Positions 1 through 7,543 of a stretch of 18,073 nt of DNA are shown here, in pieces. The stretch covers positions 1-18,073 of the forward strand of contig SKYC01000018.1 of the NCBI GenBank assembly GCA_007128085.1. Reading direction: 5' to 3'. Origin of the DNA: Saprospiraceae bacterium. GTDB lineage: Bacteria > Bacteroidota > Bacteroidia > Chitinophagales > Saprospiraceae. A model generated the notes under the pieces. That model was not told the origin of the DNA. It saw nothing but the letters and a program-made list of their open reading frames with translations, and did no database searches. Position 1 is the stretch's first letter; every line of letters starts with the position of its first letter. Position numbers and translations under genes: made by a program.

Positions 1-86
1 ACTTCAGTATTTTTGAGAATTTCATTATAAGTTTCAACTCTTTTCTTTAAATTCGTAATGTCTGAGGTCAATGATAGTGCTGCCAT
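1..86 (-). CDS. Hypothetical protein, N-terminal fragment
   Basis: An open frame begins at an ATG at 86-84 and runs off the left edge of the window, giving about 28 visible residues that start MAALSLTSDITNLKKRVETY. The visible part is rich in Lys, Glu and Leu and would form an amphipathic helix or short coiled coil. The start follows an A/T-rich stretch without a Shine-Dalgarno sequence, like the other starts here. It is divergent from asnS across a 342-base gap. I do not recognise the family. The reading frame and start are plausible, but 28 residues are too few to exclude a chance frame. Confidence 0.5.
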   Translation of the reverse strand, partial: MAALSLTSDITNLKKRVETYNEILKNTE

Positions 87-428
87 TAAAAAATTTTTTG
101 TAAATATACTACATTATTGTCCTATTGGCAAATCGCAACTAAAGCTTATTTAATTACTATTAAACTGATTACCCATTCGATTATTCACGTTAAAAATTGG
201 TGCTTAAGTACAACTTAGTTAATTTCGCAGTTGAATTTTCGCCCTCTCCTTATCATGACTTGCGGGCGTTTTTTCCGTGAATAAAAACCGACATAATTTC
301 AATGAAATAAGAACGCTTCCGGCAAGGTAGTCATTACGGATAAGATAGATTAATTTTTTGTCTTTCGTATAGCCCGATTTTCTAAATTGAGAATTGACCG
401 TCTGGGGAAGCTCAAACTATTTAACCAA
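87..428. other. Non-coding region upstream of asnS
   Basis: This A/T-rich stretch of 342 bases separates the divergent left-edge gene from asnS and holds no convincing coding frame. It contains short inverted repeats at 205-217 (TAAGT/ACTTA) and 211-233 (CAACT/AGTTG), which are mutually exclusive folds, and a G/C hairpin with a T run at 240-274. A weak asnS promoter candidate lies at 357-390: TTTG at 357-360, a 22-base spacer, then TAAATTGA at 383-390, which matches 6 of 8 positions of TAnnTTTG. No tRNA or known riboswitch was recognised. Confidence 0.5.
240..274 (+). terminator. Terminator-like hairpin with T6 tract
   Basis: CGCCC at 240-244 can pair with GGGCG at 264-268 around a 19-base loop, and six T follow directly at 269-274. 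This is the form of an intrinsic terminator on the + strand. No + strand gene lies upstream inside the window, so it may end a small RNA, act as an attenuator in the asnS leader, or end transcripts entering from outside. The stem is only 5 bp and the loop is long, so it is a candidate only. Confidence 0.4.
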
Positions 429-1862
429 ATGGAGAGAATTAAAATCAAAGAGTTGCTCAGAACAGAACCCACGGGAACAGAAGTGGTGGTCAAGGGCTGG
501 GTTCGAACATTCAGAAACAACCAGTTCGCAGCCGTCAATGACGGATCCACCCTGGACAACATCCAATTGGTGCTCACTCTGGATGAATTTGATGATAAAA
601 TAACCTCCAGAATTAATCCCGGAGCGGCCATATCTGCCAGGGGAACGGTGGTTGAATCTCAGGGGAGAGGACAGCGAATTGAGATAAAAGTAAAAGAGAT
701 CGAAGTACTGGGTGAAAGCGATCCGGAAAAATATCCGCTCCAACCCAAAAAGCACAGTTTGGAATTTCTGCGCGAAAACGCCCATCTGAGGTTTAGAACC
801 AACACTTTTGGAGCTGTATTCAGAATAAGACATGCCGCCTCCATGGCTGTCCATCGGTTTTTCGATGAAAAGGGATTTATTTATCTGCACAGTCCTATCC
901 TTACGGCTTCGGACGCCGAGGGTGCCGGCGAACTCTTCAGAGTGTCCACACTGGACGCCAAACACCCTCCACTGACCGATGACAACCAGGTAGACTTCAA
1001 AAAAGATTTCTTTGGCAAGGAAGCCCATCTCACCGTTTCGGGGCAGCTGGAAGCAGAACTGGGCGCACTGGCACTCAGTGATGTGTACACCTTTGGTCCC
1101 ACTTTCAGAGCGGAACAGTCCCACACTACCAGACACCTGGCAGAGTTTTGGATGATCGAGCCAGAGATGGCCTTTGCCGACTTAACTGACAACATGAATT
1201 TGGCCGAAAAAATGCTCAAATACATCATCCAATACGTCATGAATCGCTGTGAAAAAGACCTGGCCTTCCTGGATGCCCGACTTTTTAATGATGAAAAAAA
1301 CAAGCCCCAGGATCAGCGATCCTCCATGCGACTGGTTGAAAAGCTGAAGTTCTGTCTGGAAAACGACTTTGAACGAATCAGTTACACCGATGCCATTCGA
1401 ATTCTTCAAAACAGCAAGCCCAATAAAAAGAAAAAATTTCAATACGTCATAGAGGAATGGGGGGCGGATCTCCAATCAGAACACGAGCGGTTTCTCGTCG
1501 AAAAACACTTCAAAAAGCCGGTCATTATTTACAACTACCCCAAAGACATCAAGGCCTTTTACATGCGAGTCAATGAGGACTTGAAAACCGTGGCGGCCAT
1601 GGACATTTTGTTCCCCGGGATAGGAGAAATAATCGGTGGGGCTCAAAGAGAGGAGAGACTAAATGTGCTTTTATCCAGAATGGAAGAGATGAAAATCCCC
1701 GAAGAAGAACTTCCCTGGTACCTGGACATCAGGAAATACGGATCCTGTCCGCACGCAGGGTACGGTTTGGGCTTTGAAAGATTTGTACAGTTTGTCACCG
1801 GCATGAGTAACATCCGGGATGTAATACCATTTCCCAGAACACCGGGGAGTATTGCCTTTTAA
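429..1862 (+). CDS. asnS: Asparaginyl-tRNA synthetase (AsnRS)
   Basis: This cytoplasmic class II aminoacyl-tRNA synthetase charges tRNA-Asn with asparagine using ATP. The 477-residue product has an N-terminal OB-fold anticodon-binding domain (about residues 1-110) and a class II catalytic core. Motif 2 is FRAEQSHTTRH at about 226-236, followed by LAEFWMIEPE, and motif 3 is GYGLGFERF at about 444-452. The C-terminus NIRDVIPFPRTPG is typical of AsnRS. The length is close to the usual 460-480 residues. ATG 429 was chosen because the protein from there begins as AsnRS normally does; a TTG at 387 would add 14 residues without family support. No Shine-Dalgarno sequence is seen. It stands alone and converges on the broken DUF4870 gene with 29 bases between stop codons. 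Confidence 0.97.
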   Translation: MERIKIKELLRTEPTGTEVVVKGWVRTFRNNQFAAVNDGSTLDNIQLVLTLDEFDDKITSRINPGAAISARGTVVESQGRGQRIEIKVKEIEVLGESDPEKYPLQPKKHSLEFLRENAHLRFRTNTFGAVFRIRHAASMAVHRFFDEKGFIYLHSPILTASDAEGAGELFRVSTLDAKHPPLTDDNQVDFKKDFFGKEAHLTVSGQLEAELGALALSDVYTFGPTFRAEQSHTTRHLAEFWMIEPEMAFADLTDNMNLAEKMLKYIIQYVMNRCEKDLAFLDARLFNDEKNKPQDQRSSMRLVEKLKFCLENDFERISYTDAIRILQNSKPNKKKKFQYVIEEWGADLQSEHERFLVEKHFKKPVIIYNYPKDIKAFYMRVNEDLKTVAAMDILFPGIGEIIGGAQREERLNVLLSRMEEMKIPEEELPWYLDIRKYGSCPHAGYGLGFERFVQFVTGMSNIRDVIPFPRTPGSIAF

Positions 1863-1891
1863 CCCGGGTTAGGGCAGTTTTTGAAGGCATA

Positions 1892-2185
1892 TTACAAACT
1901 ACTAAACCAAGTCTGAAAGTGTTCACCCAACAAGGGCGTTGGTTTGAGTGTTCCTTCGGCGGCTCCCAACAAACTCATGATCCACAAAACCACTGCCAGT
2001 ATCCATCCAATGATATTTACAATGGGAATTACCTACAGTACTATGGCTAATATAATGAGTCCAAGCATCTGTCGGATGTAAAAGGAAGCAAATTCGTCCT
2101 TGTTTTCTCCTTGGTTCACAACTAAAGCGACGATCCAACCAATGACCGTCACATGGGCAACTATTGCTTTTGTTTTACTGTCCAT
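1892..2185 (-). pseudogene. DUF4870-type small membrane protein, interrupted by in-frame TAG
   Basis: From ATG 2185 the frame encodes 50 residues (MDSKTKAIVAHVTVIGWIVA...) with one hydrophobic segment, then meets TAG at 2035-2033. In the same frame, without any shift, it continues for 46 residues (VIPIVNIIGWILAVVL... then LLGEHFQTWFSSL) to TAA at 1894-1892. Joined, this is a typical DUF4870/Tic20-like protein of about 97 residues: an N-terminal helix, the FASFYIRQMLGL segment, further membrane helices and the characteristic terminal LLGxxFQxWF. The second half is so well preserved that the stop is likely a single recent substitution (for instance TGG or CAG to TAG), a sequencing error, or a readthrough site. 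The family's function is unknown. It converges on asnS and probably has its own promoter. Confidence 0.75.
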
Positions 2186-2233
2186 TTTCAAATGGTTTAT
2201 TCCGGTAATACTCAGGACGGTTCTACGAATTTT

Positions 2234-2241
2234 CAAATATA
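2234..2241 (-). promoter_or_regulatory. Candidate -7 promoter element for the DUF4870 gene
   Basis: On the minus strand the octamer TATATTTG is an exact match to the Bacteroidota -7 consensus TAnnTTTG. It lies about 50 bases upstream of ATG 2185. No TTTG is seen at the usual -33 distance. Octamers of this kind occur often by chance in A/T-rich DNA, so position is the main support. Confidence 0.4.
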
Positions 2242-2322
2242 AAAGTAATTTTTATCCCTCCGATCATTGCTCTCATTTTTTATCTACCAGCCATTGCCCC
2301 CTACCCAAAAAAGGGAGAGCAC

Positions 2323-2853
2323 TTAAACCCGATAGTCCAGGAGTGCTTCATACGGATTGCCCTCAAGGCCGAGTAGTCTACAAAATGCCTCTTCGGTTGT
2401 ATCCCCCATGGATTTTAATCGGACAATTTTTGCCCTGAATGCCTGAGGGCGACTTTTCAAAATCCTGTATTCTGCTATCATGTGTTTCCAAGCCAGTTGT
2501 TCTTGAACACAAAGGTTTTGAGCAAAAATTTCTATCGGAAATTCAGGGGTTTCAAACCGGCCAATGACAGAGGGTGTGTCTGCTAAAACTTTATGCTTTA
2601 CTCGAAAGTCCCTGCGATTTCCAAAACAAATTTGAAGCCATTGCCCAAAATTTTCCAAATCATCGCATTTACAGAGCACATCCAAATCACTGCCGGGTAA
2701 ATCAACCCCCAGGGGAACGGTACCCGCCAGGCGGGGGCTGTACTCACTAAGCCTATCAAATATCCGGTTTTTTGTCAGGCAGGAATAAGCGCTCTGTTGA
2801 CGGGAATTACCCATCGCCAGATATTTGATATCCTCAAAAAAGGAGACATCCAC
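2323..2853 (-). CDS. DUF4269 family protein (nucleotidyltransferase-like)
   Basis: The 176-residue soluble protein matches the DUF4269 pattern: an N-terminal DIKYLAMGNSRQQ segment, the core AGTVPLGVDLPGSDLDVLC (about residues 43-61) and a C-terminal helical part ending in EGNPYEALL. The GSDLD motif at 54-58 resembles the metal-binding GS...DxD signature of the nucleotidyltransferase fold, so nucleotide transfer is a reasonable but unproven guess. The start is GTG 2853; the upstream residues DVSFFEDIKYL fit the family, so the internal ATG at 2814 is less likely. It begins 6 bases after the stop of the PLP decarboxylase gene, so the two are probably co-transcribed. I know of no firm biochemical role for this family. 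Confidence 0.8.
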   Translation of the reverse strand: MDVSFFEDIKYLAMGNSRQQSAYSCLTKNRIFDRLSEYSPRLAGTVPLGVDLPGSDLDVLCKCDDLENFGQWLQICFGNRRDFRVKHKVLADTPSVIGRFETPEFPIEIFAQNLCVQEQLAWKHMIAEYRILKSRPQAFRAKIVRLKSMGDTTEEAFCRLLGLEGNPYEALLDYRV

Positions 2854-2859
2854 AGTGAT

Positions 2860-4122
2860 TCAATTTATTCCTTTCGCTAATTCATCTTCCAGTTCTCCAA
2901 GGAAAGCCGCCAATTTATCGAGAGTCACGTGATCCATTACCACAATTTTGTACCACTTGGCTCCATTGTTGTGAGAGTCGGGAACCAAACCAAATCGCCC
3001 GACCAATTTGAGTAGTTCAGGGCTCGACTGGATGGTGACGATATTGGAAAAGGGATTTCTGTAATAGACCACATTCATATCGTCTAGTTTTTCGCACAGC
3101 CAATTGGTCCTCATCATTAACATCTGGCTTTTTTCGTACCAGCCATGAGGTCCGTAGGTACTGAGAATCATCCACACAGCTATGGCATTGGCACCCGAAC
3201 GTGAGCCACTCAAAGTAGCGTCCAGTCCTTTGACGTAACTGGCCTCGGAGGTATAAACGTACTTCATCAGACCTTTTCTACTGATAAAAATACCCGTTCC
3301 ATAAGGAGCCTGGACGAGTTTGTGAGCATCGAGCGTAATCGAAGAAATATCGGGATTGGCAAAACTAAGGGGATTCTCATCGCACATAAATGGAAATAAA
3401 AAACCACCATAAGCCCCATCTACATGCATCTTAAAGGGCAATCCTGCCTCTCGGAGAACATGGACAAAATCATCCGGATCATCCACAGATCCAAACATAG
3501 TCGTCATCATATTCACCACCGAAATTACGTATTTTTTTCCCCGGGCAGCCAATGCTTCAACTACTGCGGCAATCTGAGCTTTTTCAGGCTTTCGGCTGAG
3601 GGAGTCGACGGGAACCAATTCGATGTCCAAATGAAGCAAATCGGCCGCTTTATACATGCTGTAATGCGCATCCGCAGAACACAATATAACTATTTCATCA
3701 TGCTTTGCTCCGTGCTCTCTGATGAATAAATTCCGGTAGATCCAAATGGCCTGGATATTGGCTTCCGTTCCACCGGAGGCAACGTAACCGTCGCAACTGT
3801 GCGGTTCTGCATCCAGAATATCCGTTGCACAAATATCAATCAGGTCTCGTTCAATTTCCTGCGTTCCCTTGAAAAAAGGTTCGGAATTGCCCAGGGTATG
3901 GCATCCGATGTGATTGGGGTTTTTAATCAGGGAATTTAAAAAGGGTGCATCTTTTAAAATCGGAGCATTGCTGTAAAATACTTTGGGATCCAGGTGCGAA
4001 GCGGGAACACCAATGAGGTCGTTGTCTTCAAAATCGACATTGTCCTTCAGTGCATTCATAACCCTGTCCCTTATTTCCTGGGGTTTTAGTTTTTTCCAAA
4101 ATAAAAATTGAGAAGTCGTCAT
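2860..4122 (-). CDS. Group II PLP-dependent amino acid decarboxylase-like protein
   Basis: This 420-residue cytosolic enzyme belongs to the group II PLP decarboxylase family (glutamate, aromatic amino acid, tyrosine and histidine decarboxylase relatives). Visible motifs in order are SGGTEAN (about 116-122, phosphate binding), SADAHYSMYKA with the ring-stacking His near 153, HVDGAYGGF (233-241, with the Asp that binds the pyridine nitrogen near 235), TLDAHK with the Schiff-base Lys near 268, and SGSRSGANA (305-313). All catalytic residues are present, so it should be active. The substrate cannot be read from the sequence; the motifs alone do not exclude an aminotransferase-like or lyase-like reaction. 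ATG 4122 is preferred to the upstream TTG 4149. It is followed after 6 bases by the DUF4269 gene and is divergent from mrpA. Confidence 0.85.
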   Translation of the reverse strand: MTTSQFLFWKKLKPQEIRDRVMNALKDNVDFEDNDLIGVPASHLDPKVFYSNAPILKDAPFLNSLIKNPNHIGCHTLGNSEPFFKGTQEIERDLIDICATDILDAEPHSCDGYVASGGTEANIQAIWIYRNLFIREHGAKHDEIVILCSADAHYSMYKAADLLHLDIELVPVDSLSRKPEKAQIAAVVEALAARGKKYVISVVNMMTTMFGSVDDPDDFVHVLREAGLPFKMHVDGAYGGFLFPFMCDENPLSFANPDISSITLDAHKLVQAPYGTGIFISRKGLMKYVYTSEASYVKGLDATLSGSRSGANAIAVWMILSTYGPHGWYEKSQMLMMRTNWLCEKLDDMNVVYYRNPFSNIVTIQSSPELLKLVGRFGLVPDSHNNGAKWYKIVVMDHVTLDKLAAFLGELEDELAKGIN

Positions 4123-4164
4123 GACTGGTTTCAAATAGTAAAAAATCAATGGGGTTTACACCGG

Positions 4165-4172
4165 CAAAGGTA
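4165..4172 (-). promoter_or_regulatory. Candidate -7 promoter element for the decarboxylase-DUF4269 unit
   Basis: The minus strand reads TACCTTTG, an exact match to the Bacteroidota -7 consensus TAnnTTTG. It lies about 43 bases upstream of ATG 4122, a sensible distance for a short leader. No TTTG is found 19-22 bases upstream, so the -33 element is absent or diverged. Confidence 0.45.
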
Positions 4173-4304
4173 AGCAGTATTGATGAATCCCTTCGATCCT
4201 TTCATCCCGAATTTTCAAATCTTTGCAGAAAATGATATTCTTCAAAAGAGCTTCAGACAGGAGTTTTTGGAATTAAAAGTTAAGAGAATATTAAGGCAAT
4301 ATTA

Positions 4305-4338
4305 TTTGATGTGAATACCTATAATTGGGCTACCTTTG
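4305..4338 (+). promoter_or_regulatory. Candidate promoter of the mrp operon
   Basis: TTTG at 4305-4308 and TACCTTTG at 4331-4338 form a -33/-7 pair with a 22-base spacer, close to the 19-21 bases usual in Bacteroidota promoters. Transcription would start near 4345 and give a leader of about 115 bases before mrpA. This is the most complete promoter-like pair in the window. Confidence 0.5.
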
Positions 4339-4461
4339 GTTGGTATTTATTGGTACAATTGTATTGGCCGGAGTTTTTTGCAAAAAAGTAATTTACAAAA
4401 TTCAGACATTAAAAGCCAATTTTATAATGTGGTTGCTTAGGGCATAAAATATCAAGACTTG

Positions 4462-6768
4462 ATGCTAACTGCCATAGTTCTCTGTTTTGCATTTGCACTT
4501 GTGTTTACATTATTTGGCAAGCACTTGAGAGGGCGAATTACTTATTTAACTTCACTGCTTCCACTCAGTCTGTTTATTTATTTTCTGGGGTTACAGAATT
4601 CATTGTCCTCCGGAGGAGAGTTTCTGAGTATTTACCCCTGGATAAGCTCTCTGGGTATTGACTTATCATTCAGATTGGACGGCTTGTCCCAGATTTTCAC
4701 CCTTATCATCACAGGCATAGGGTTTACCGTTTTTCTATACGCTGCAGAGTATTTGAGGGGACATCCCTTTCTCGATCGGTTTTACGGATATTTGTTGATG
4801 TTCATGGGATCCATGTTGGGGCTGGTATTGTCAGACAACCTCATTACCCTCTTTATTTTTTGGGAACTCACCAGTATCAGTTCGTTTTTTCTGATAGGAT
4901 TTAACCACCGCGACCAGAAAGCGCGCAAAGCGGCTCTTACAGCACTGGTCATTACCGGAGGTGGCGGCCTGTTTATGTTACTGGGATTTGTATTGATGGG
5001 AATGGTTGCGGGAACATACTCTATTTCTGAGATTGTCCTCATGAAGTCTTTATTCAGTGACAGCATTTATCTGGGGCTCATTGTTCTGGCATTATTTGCG
5101 GGGGCATTTACCAAGTCGGCTCAGTTTCCATTTCACTTTTGGTTGCCCGATGCCATGAGAGCACCCACCCCCATTTCCACCTATTTGCATTCCGCGACCA
5201 TGGTAAAAGCAGGGGTCTATTTGTTGGCCAGATTTTCACCACTTTTCGACGGAGAGATCTACTGGAACGAGGCCTTGATTTTATTTGGAACGATAACCTT
5301 TATCTACGGTGCAGCACAGTCCATTTTCAAGACCGATCTCAAAGCCATTCTAGCCTATACGACCATTGCTGCCCTTGGGATCATGGTTATGCTCATCGGG
5401 ATTGGAACATCTGCGGCTATATACGCGCTATTGGTATTTATTTGCGTGCATGCTCTGTACAAAGCCGGCTTGTTTTTGGTCGTCGGTTCTATCGATAAGA
5501 TATGCGGCACCCGAGACATTACTAAAATAAGGGGGCTGAGAAACACTTCAGTGGTACTCTTTGTCGCTGCATTACTCGCAGCCATATCCAGTGCTGGATT
5601 GATCCCCACCATCGGATATCACGGCAAGCACCTCATTTACAGTTCTGTCATGGAAAGTGGGGCATGGGGCATCGGTTTGCTGGTATTGACCATTGCAGCG
5701 AGTATACTTCTGCTCTGTGCCGGACTACTGGTAGGCCTCAAGCCCTTTACAGGCCCGGTTTCACCCGAAGTACCCCTCCAAAAACACACGCCACCCGCCA
5801 TGTGGATCACCCCACTTCTCCTGGGGCTCACGGGCTTGGGTATGGGTATTTTTTACCGCGCACCACAAGAACTTCTTTTCCTTCCCGCCCTGGAATCTTT
5901 GCACGGAGGTATAGTCAGCAAGCAGATGCATTTGTGGAGTGGTACAGACACATTGTTCTGGCTGAGTTGGGGAACAGTATTGGCAGGAATTATACTCTTT
6001 GTGTTTTTCCGGCCCTCGCACGAGTATTCGAAACGGGATAAAAAATTTAAAAAATTCCATTCACGGTATTTGTTGGAACAGGGAGTAATCAATGTGAAAC
6101 GCACCTTTTCCTTTTTGACTCACGTATTACAAAACGGATACCTCCGGTATTACACCGCCGTCATTCTCACTTTTCTTATCGTTCTGATCAGTTTGCGGAT
6201 GTATACCGGCTTCGAAAATGGCTATGAATTTGAATTCGCACTGGATTTTACATTCAATGAACTGGCCACCATTATCGTGATGGTCGTTTCCATATTGCTG
6301 GCCGTTTTCACAACATCGCGGGTAGTTGCCGTGGCCTCTTTGGGCGGTGTCGGTCTGTGCATATGTTTGCTGTTTGTTTATTTCAGTGCACCTGATTTGG
6401 CCATGACACAATTCACTATAGATACACTAACCGTGGTGCTATTTGTATTGCTTCTGAAAAAACTTCCCCTGTACCTGTCTAAGGTAGACACCGGAGTCAA
6501 TTGGCGGGACTTAATTATTTCCTGTACTTTTGGCCTGCTCGTTACCATCATTACCCTTGAAATTCTTTTTACGGGATCGGTCAAAGAAATTAGTAATTTT
6601 TACGCTGAAAACGCCTATTTACTGGCCAAGGGGAAAAACGTGGTAAATGTGATTTTGGTAGACTTCAGAGGAGTGGACACCTTGATAGAAATAACGGTAC
6701 TGGCGGTTTCAGGCCTCGGAGTTTTTAGTTTGATACGATTAAAAATGGGTATAGACAGAGAAAGGTAA
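4462..6768 (+). CDS. mrpA: Mrp Na+/H+ antiporter subunit A
   Basis: MrpA is the largest membrane subunit of the multi-subunit Mrp antiporter, which exchanges cytoplasmic Na+ for external H+. The 768-residue product has an N-terminal proton-pumping domain related to complex I NuoL. It shows FWELTS with the conserved Glu near 135, TKSAQFPFHFWLP with Lys near 218, HSATMVKAG with His 243 and Lys 249, and HALYKAG with Lys 334. A C-terminal DUF4040-like region (about 593-671, containing APDLAMTQF) is followed by VNVILVDFRG (about 727), both typical of full-length MrpA. ATG 4462 is preferred over the adjacent TTG 4459. It is the first gene of a tight seven-gene operon, ending 3 bases before mrpB. 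Confidence 0.96.
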   Translation: MLTAIVLCFAFALVFTLFGKHLRGRITYLTSLLPLSLFIYFLGLQNSLSSGGEFLSIYPWISSLGIDLSFRLDGLSQIFTLIITGIGFTVFLYAAEYLRGHPFLDRFYGYLLMFMGSMLGLVLSDNLITLFIFWELTSISSFFLIGFNHRDQKARKAALTALVITGGGGLFMLLGFVLMGMVAGTYSISEIVLMKSLFSDSIYLGLIVLALFAGAFTKSAQFPFHFWLPDAMRAPTPISTYLHSATMVKAGVYLLARFSPLFDGEIYWNEALILFGTITFIYGAAQSIFKTDLKAILAYTTIAALGIMVMLIGIGTSAAIYALLVFICVHALYKAGLFLVVGSIDKICGTRDITKIRGLRNTSVVLFVAALLAAISSAGLIPTIGYHGKHLIYSSVMESGAWGIGLLVLTIAASILLLCAGLLVGLKPFTGPVSPEVPLQKHTPPAMWITPLLLGLTGLGMGIFYRAPQELLFLPALESLHGGIVSKQMHLWSGTDTLFWLSWGTVLAGIILFVFFRPSHEYSKRDKKFKKFHSRYLLEQGVINVKRTFSFLTHVLQNGYLRYYTAVILTFLIVLISLRMYTGFENGYEFEFALDFTFNELATIIVMVVSILLAVFTTSRVVAVASLGGVGLCICLLFVYFSAPDLAMTQFTIDTLTVVLFVLLLKKLPLYLSKVDTGVNWRDLIISCTFGLLVTIITLEILFTGSVKEISNFYAENAYLLAKGKNVVNVILVDFRGVDTLIEITVLAVSGLGVFSLIRLKMGIDRER

Positions 6769-6771
6769 CAT

Positions 6772-7188
6772 ATGACAACACTAATTCTACGAACAGCATC
6801 GGTATATCTCATGCCCTTATTGCTGCTTTTTTCGGTTTTTATATTGCTGCGCGGACACTATTTGCCCGGGGGGGGATTTGTCGGTGGTTTAATTGCATCC
6901 ATTGCCCTGGTGGTTTACGGATACGCCAATGGAATCAACCAAATCAAATCGTTTTTGCGGTTTCACCCCGGAGCATTAATACCGACAGGAGTATCCCTGT
7001 CTTTAATAAGTGGTCTGCTACCGATGTTTGCCGGTAAACCATTTATGACCAATTTGTGGTTGGATGGAACTTACCCCATAATTGGTCAGCCAGGCACAGC
7101 ACTTATATTTGATACCGGGGTGTATTTTGTAGTGGTGGGAACAGCTCTCACCATCATATTCTCAATAGCTGAAGACAACGAAAAATAA
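6772..7188 (+). CDS. mrpB: Mrp Na+/H+ antiporter subunit B
   Basis: This 138-residue integral membrane protein of the MnhB/MrpB family has about four membrane segments. The family signatures GHYLPGGGFVGGLI (about 28-41) and ALIFDTGVYFVVVGTAL near the C-terminus are both present. It is the partner of MrpA in the Mrp complex. ATG 6772 follows the mrpA stop by 3 bases and is followed by mrpC after 1 base, consistent with one transcript. Confidence 0.95.
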   Translation: MTTLILRTASVYLMPLLLLFSVFILLRGHYLPGGGFVGGLIASIALVVYGYANGINQIKSFLRFHPGALIPTGVSLSLISGLLPMFAGKPFMTNLWLDGTYPIIGQPGTALIFDTGVYFVVVGTALTIIFSIAEDNEK

Positions 7189-7189
7189 A

Positions 7190-7543
7190 ATGGAAGTTAT
7201 TCTGGCTATAATCGTGGGCTTTATGTATGCCGCAGGCATTTATCTGATTTTGCGAAGGAGTCTCGTGAAGTTAATCATCGGTCTTATTATTTTGGGCAAT
7301 GGGGTGAACCTATTGCTTTTCCTCCTGGGGGGAATTACCAAGGGGCATCCACCGGTCATAGGGGAATCAGAGACATTTTTGGCCGGAGTATATGCAGACC
7401 CACTTCCCCAGGCTCTGATTCTGACGGCTATTATAATCATTTTCGGTTTACAGTCCTTTGCTATGATCTTTCTTCAACAGGAGTACGTGCAGGGCGGTGT
7501 AGAAGATCTAGACAGTATTAAAGAAGAAGAGGAAGAGAAATGA
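7190..7543 (+). CDS. mrpC: Mrp Na+/H+ antiporter subunit C
   Basis: This 117-residue protein with three membrane segments is homologous to complex I NuoK. It contains LVKLIIGLIILGNGVNLLLF and the MrpC signature DPLPQALILTAIIIIFG. The C-terminus is a short charged tail ending KEEEEEK. Its codons (a run of GAAGAAGAGGAAGAG) form a purine-rich stretch directly before the mrpD start, the only good Shine-Dalgarno-like sequence in the operon. The TGA overlaps the mrpD ATG as ATGA, suggesting translational coupling. Confidence 0.95.
   Translation: MEVILAIIVGFMYAAGIYLILRRSLVKLIIGLIILGNGVNLLLFLLGGITKGHPPVIGESETFLAGVYADPLPQALILTAIIIIFGLQSFAMIFLQQEYVQGGVEDLDSIKEEEEEK

Larger units (their letters stand above)
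4123..4461. other. Divergent intergenic region between decarboxylase gene and mrpA
   Basis: This stretch of 339 bases holds the control region for two divergent units. The same octamer, TACCTTTG, occurs once on each strand (4165-4172 minus, 4331-4338 plus) and faces outward towards its gene. AATATT occurs at 4287-4292 and again at 4298-4303, one helical turn apart and just upstream of the mrp -33-like element. The mrp leader from the predicted start to ATG would be about 115 bases. No coding frame or clear riboswitch was seen. Confidence 0.5.

Noticed and set aside
417..1136. 239-codon open frame on the minus strand opposite asnS
   Set aside because: It lies wholly antisense to the well-supported asnS frame, and its protein has no recognisable domain and an uneven composition.
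1860..1871. AACCCGGGTT palindrome at the asnS stop as a terminator
   Set aside because: The stem has no room for a loop, and the T run lies several bases further on; it is not a convincing terminator.
1923..2138. 71-codon minus-strand frame overlapping the DUF4870 gene, considered as evidence of a frameshift
   Set aside because: The conserved C-terminal DUF4870 residues are in the same frame as the N-terminal part, so a single stop codon explains the break and this other frame is only a shadow.
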